A DNA stretch of 6,370 nucleotides from an uncultured Hyphomicrobiales bacterium (GTDB lineage: Bacteria; Pseudomonadota; Alphaproteobacteria; Rhizobiales; Beijerinckiaceae). The stretch lies in assembly GCA_903932565.1 (NCBI GenBank), contig CAIZGQ010000038.1, positions 1 to 6,370 of the forward strand, read 5' to 3'. Below the pieces are notes generated by a model. It ran no database searches. It was not told the origin of the DNA and saw only the letters and a list, made by a program, of their open reading frames with translations. Shown here in pieces: positions 4,538 to 6,370 of this stretch. The position numbers and the translations under genes were made by a program. How positions within the stretch are numbered: the first letter of the stretch is position 1; each line of letters starts with the position of its first letter.

Positions 4538-6166
4538 ATGGCGCGGTACGTTTTCATCACCGGCGGCGTGGTCTCCTCCCTTGGCAAGGGACTGGCGTCC
4601 GCTGCACTTGGGGCTCTCCTGCAGGCACGGGGCTACACAGTCCGTCTGCGGAAACTTGACCCTTATCTCAACGTCGATCCGGGCACGATGAGCCCCTATC
4701 AGCACGGTGAGGTCTTCGTGACCGACGACGGGGCGGAAACAGATCTCGATCTTGGTCACTACGAGCGCTTTACCGGCCGTCCTGCCAACAAGCAGGACAA
4801 CATCACCACCGGGCGCATCTATCAGGACATCATCGCCAAGGAACGTCGTGGCGATTATCTGGGCGGCACGGTGCAGGTCATCCCGCACGTCACAAATGCG
4901 ATCAAAGACTTTGTGCTGGATGGCAACGAGGGCGTTGATTTCGTGCTCGTCGAAATCGGCGGCACGGTTGGCGATATCGAAGGTCTGCCGTTCTTTGAGG
5001 CGATCCGCCAACTCGGCAACGAGCTGCCGCGCCAGCATGTCATCTACATCCATCTGACCTTGCTGCCCTTCATCCCCAGTGCTGGCGAGCTGAAGACCAA
5101 GCCCACACAGCATTCGGTGAAGGAGCTGCGCTCCATCGGCATCCAGCCCGATATTCTGCTATGCCGCACGGACCGCGAAATCCCCAAGGAAGAGCGCCGC
5201 AAGCTGGCACTCTTCTGTAACGTGCGCGAAAGCGCTGTGATCGAGGCGCGCGACGTCAATTCCATTTACGACGTGCCAGCCGCCTACCATGAGGCTGGCA
5301 TTGACCGCGAAGTGCTGTCGGCCTTTGGCATCGAACCTGCGCCCAAGCCCGACATGGCGCGCTGGAACGCCGTATCCGAGCGCATTCACAATCCTGAGGG
5401 TGAAGTCACCATCGCCATTGTCGGCAAATATACCGGCCTCAAGGATGCCTACAAATCGCTGATCGAAGCGCTGACCCATGGCGGTCTCGCCAATCGGGTG
5501 AAGGTCAATATCGACTGGATTGAGAGCGAGATCTTTGAGGGCGAAGACCCCGCGGCGCATCTCGAGCACGTCCATGGCATTCTGGTGCCCGGCGGTTTTG
5601 GCCAGCGCGGCGCCGAGGGCAAGATCCTTGCGGCAAAGTTCGCTCGCGAGCGCAAGGTGCCGTATTTCGGCATTTGCTTTGGCATGCAGATGGCGGTCAT
5701 CGAAGCCGCCCGCTCGCTGGGTGGCGTGCCCGATGCCAACTCGACCGAGTTTGGTCCGTGCAGCCAGCCCGTGGTTGGCTTGATGACCGAGTGGATGCGC
5801 GGCAACGAGCTGGAGACCCGCCGCAGCGGTGGCGACCTTGGCGGCACGATGCGCCTGGGGGCGTTCCGGGCGACCTTGCGGGCAGGCTCAAAGATTGAGT
5901 CGATCTACGGCAGCACAGAGGTTTCCGAGCGCCATCGCCATCGCTACGAGGTCAACACCGCTTATCGCGCGCAGCTTGAAGACAAGGGCATGGTCTTTGC
6001 CGGAATGTCGCCGGACGGGCTGTTGCCGGAGACGATCGAACTTGCGGACCATCCCTGGTTCATCGGTGTGCAATATCATCCGGAATTGAAATCGCGCCCG
6101 TTTGAGCCGCACCCGTTGTTTGCGAGCTTCATCAGCGCCGCCATGGTTCAAAGCCGCCTCGTCTGA
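4538..6166 (+). CDS. pyrG: CTP synthase (glutamine-hydrolysing)
   Basis: PyrG makes CTP from UTP, ATP and glutamine, the last step of de novo cytidine nucleotide synthesis in the cytosol. The 542-aa length matches the family (about 545 in E. coli). The N-terminal amidoligase domain (1 to about 265) opens with YVFITGGVVSSLGKG, including P-loop Lys18, and has the magnesium ligands Asp71 and Glu139 (in EIGGTVGDIEG). The C-terminal class I glutamine amidotransferase domain (about 290-535) has VPGGFGQRG (350-358), the nucleophile Cys380 in FGICFGMQMA, and the partner residues His514 and Glu516 in VQYHPE. All key residues are present and I see no frameshift. The start ATG 4538 fits the conserved N-terminus; the ribosome site is weak (AGG 11 nt upstream). 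The preceding terminator suggests its own promoter. No clear terminator is visible after the stop. Confidence 0.98.
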   Translation: MARYVFITGGVVSSLGKGLASAALGALLQARGYTVRLRKLDPYLNVDPGTMSPYQHGEVFVTDDGAETDLDLGHYERFTGRPANKQDNITTGRIYQDIIAKERRGDYLGGTVQVIPHVTNAIKDFVLDGNEGVDFVLVEIGGTVGDIEGLPFFEAIRQLGNELPRQHVIYIHLTLLPFIPSAGELKTKPTQHSVKELRSIGIQPDILLCRTDREIPKEERRKLALFCNVRESAVIEARDVNSIYDVPAAYHEAGIDREVLSAFGIEPAPKPDMARWNAVSERIHNPEGEVTIAIVGKYTGLKDAYKSLIEALTHGGLANRVKVNIDWIESEIFEGEDPAAHLEHVHGILVPGGFGQRGAEGKILAAKFARERKVPYFGICFGMQMAVIEAARSLGGVPDANSTEFGPCSQPVVGLMTEWMRGNELETRRSGGDLGGTMRLGAFRATLRAGSKIESIYGSTEVSERHRHRYEVNTAYRAQLEDKGMVFAGMSPDGLLPETIELADHPWFIGVQYHPELKSRPFEPHPLFASFISAAMVQSRLV

Positions 6167-6194
6167 TCTCTCAGCAGAATACCACATCGCCCAT

Positions 6195-6211
6195 TGTGAT
6201 AAGCCGTCACA
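6195..6211. promoter_or_regulatory. Palindrome TGTGA-N7-TCACA upstream of the lutA-like gene
   Basis: TGTGA (6195-6199) and TCACA (6207-6211) are perfect inverted half-sites separated by 7 nt, in the gap between pyrG and the next gene. The half-sites match the CRP/FNR-family consensus, but that family normally has a 6-nt spacer. The position, about 100 nt ahead of a catabolic-type gene, suits an operator. The regulator is unknown. Confidence 0.3.
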
Positions 6212-6296
6212 CGGGGCCAACCCTTGCGTCGTGCGCGATGGTCGGGCCATTGTTTGACGCCCGAACGCTGGATGCAGCGGGGCCATCAGAATTTTT

Positions 6297-6304
6297 AAGG
6301 GAGG
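6297..6304 (+). promoter_or_regulatory. Strong ribosome binding site for the lutA-like gene
   Basis: AAGGGAGG lies 5 nt before GTG 6310. The in-frame ATG at 6322 would be 17 nt away, too far for this site. It therefore favours the GTG start. Confidence 0.7.
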
Positions 6305-6309
6305 CCGTT

Positions 6310-6370
6310 GTGGCCCTTGCGATGCAGTCCGGCACAACCCGCCCGCGCGTTGGTCTTTTCGTCACCTGCC
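6310..6370 (+). CDS. LutA/YkgE-like (Fe-S)-binding oxidoreductase subunit (N-terminal fragment)
   Basis: The frame starting at GTG 6310 runs off the right edge after 20 codons and reads VALAMQSGTTRPRVGLFVTC, the initiator being Met in the protein. The segment PRVGLFVTC closely resembles the start of the LutA/YkgE/GlpC-related cysteine-rich family (for example the SLFVTCLVD start of B. subtilis LutA), in which the Cys of VTC is conserved. These proteins carry two cysteine-rich CCG domains and work with LutB and LutC in L-lactate oxidation, or as Fe-S subunits of glycolate-type oxidases. The strong ribosome site at 6297-6304 selects GTG 6310; ATG 6322 is the in-frame alternative. The gap of 143 nt after pyrG and the palindrome at 6195 suggest separate control. 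The call rests on about nine residues, so it is moderately sure. Confidence 0.7.
   Translation, partial: MALAMQSGTTRPRVGLFVTC

Noticed and set aside
4436..5113. 225-aa minus strand open frame
   Set aside because: It is antisense to the conserved N-terminal half of pyrG and runs into its leader; no family features.
5888..6337. 149-aa minus strand open frame across the end of pyrG
   Set aside because: It is mostly antisense to pyrG and covers the ribosome site of the lutA-like gene. No recognisable motifs.
1..6370. Mobile element, CRISPR array or defence island
   Set aside because: No transposase or integrase frame, no terminal inverted repeats, no regularly spaced direct repeats, and all main genes are chromosomal housekeeping types.

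Overview
The window looks like ordinary chromosome from a high-GC alphaproteobacterium, most likely Hyphomicrobiales (Rhizobiales) or a relative. I base this on the GC-rich coding sequence, the S11 carboxypeptidase with an Ala/Lys/Pro-rich tail, the stand-alone SWIB-domain protein, and the neighbouring secG and pyrG. This placement comes from protein character only; no rRNA or tRNA is present. I see no mobile element, CRISPR array, phage gene or compositional island.

Layout, left to right. (1) Positions 2-211, + strand: the C-terminal coiled coil of an Uup-type ABC-F ATPase, cut by the window edge. (2) A GC-rich inverted repeat at 224-249 lies between this gene and a convergent minus-strand pair. 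(3) The minus-strand pair is a secreted D-alanyl-D-alanine carboxypeptidase (start best placed at 3130, end 1478), followed 11 nt later by a COG0523/CobW-family metallochaperone GTPase (1466-249) with a very His-rich loop. (4) A 339-nt non-coding divergent region (3131-3469) holds two good inverted repeats. (5) On the + strand: a 97-aa SWIB/MDM2-domain protein (3470-3763), secG (3931-4341), a strong intrinsic terminator (4382-4411), pyrG (4538-6166), and at the right edge the first 20 codons of an LutA/YkgE-like Fe-S oxidoreductase subunit (6310 onward, GTG start with a strong ribosome binding site).

Functionally these are mostly housekeeping genes: ribosome-associated ATPase, peptidoglycan trimming, metal allocation, protein export, CTP synthesis and probably lactate/glycolate-type oxidation. 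The only clear operon-like pair is carboxypeptidase plus CobW GTPase. secG and pyrG share a strand, but the terminator separates them, so pyrG probably has its own promoter. I did not find a convincing new biological system. The points most worth a second look are the carboxypeptidase/metallochaperone pair, the structured divergent leader, and the palindrome ahead of the lutA-like gene.
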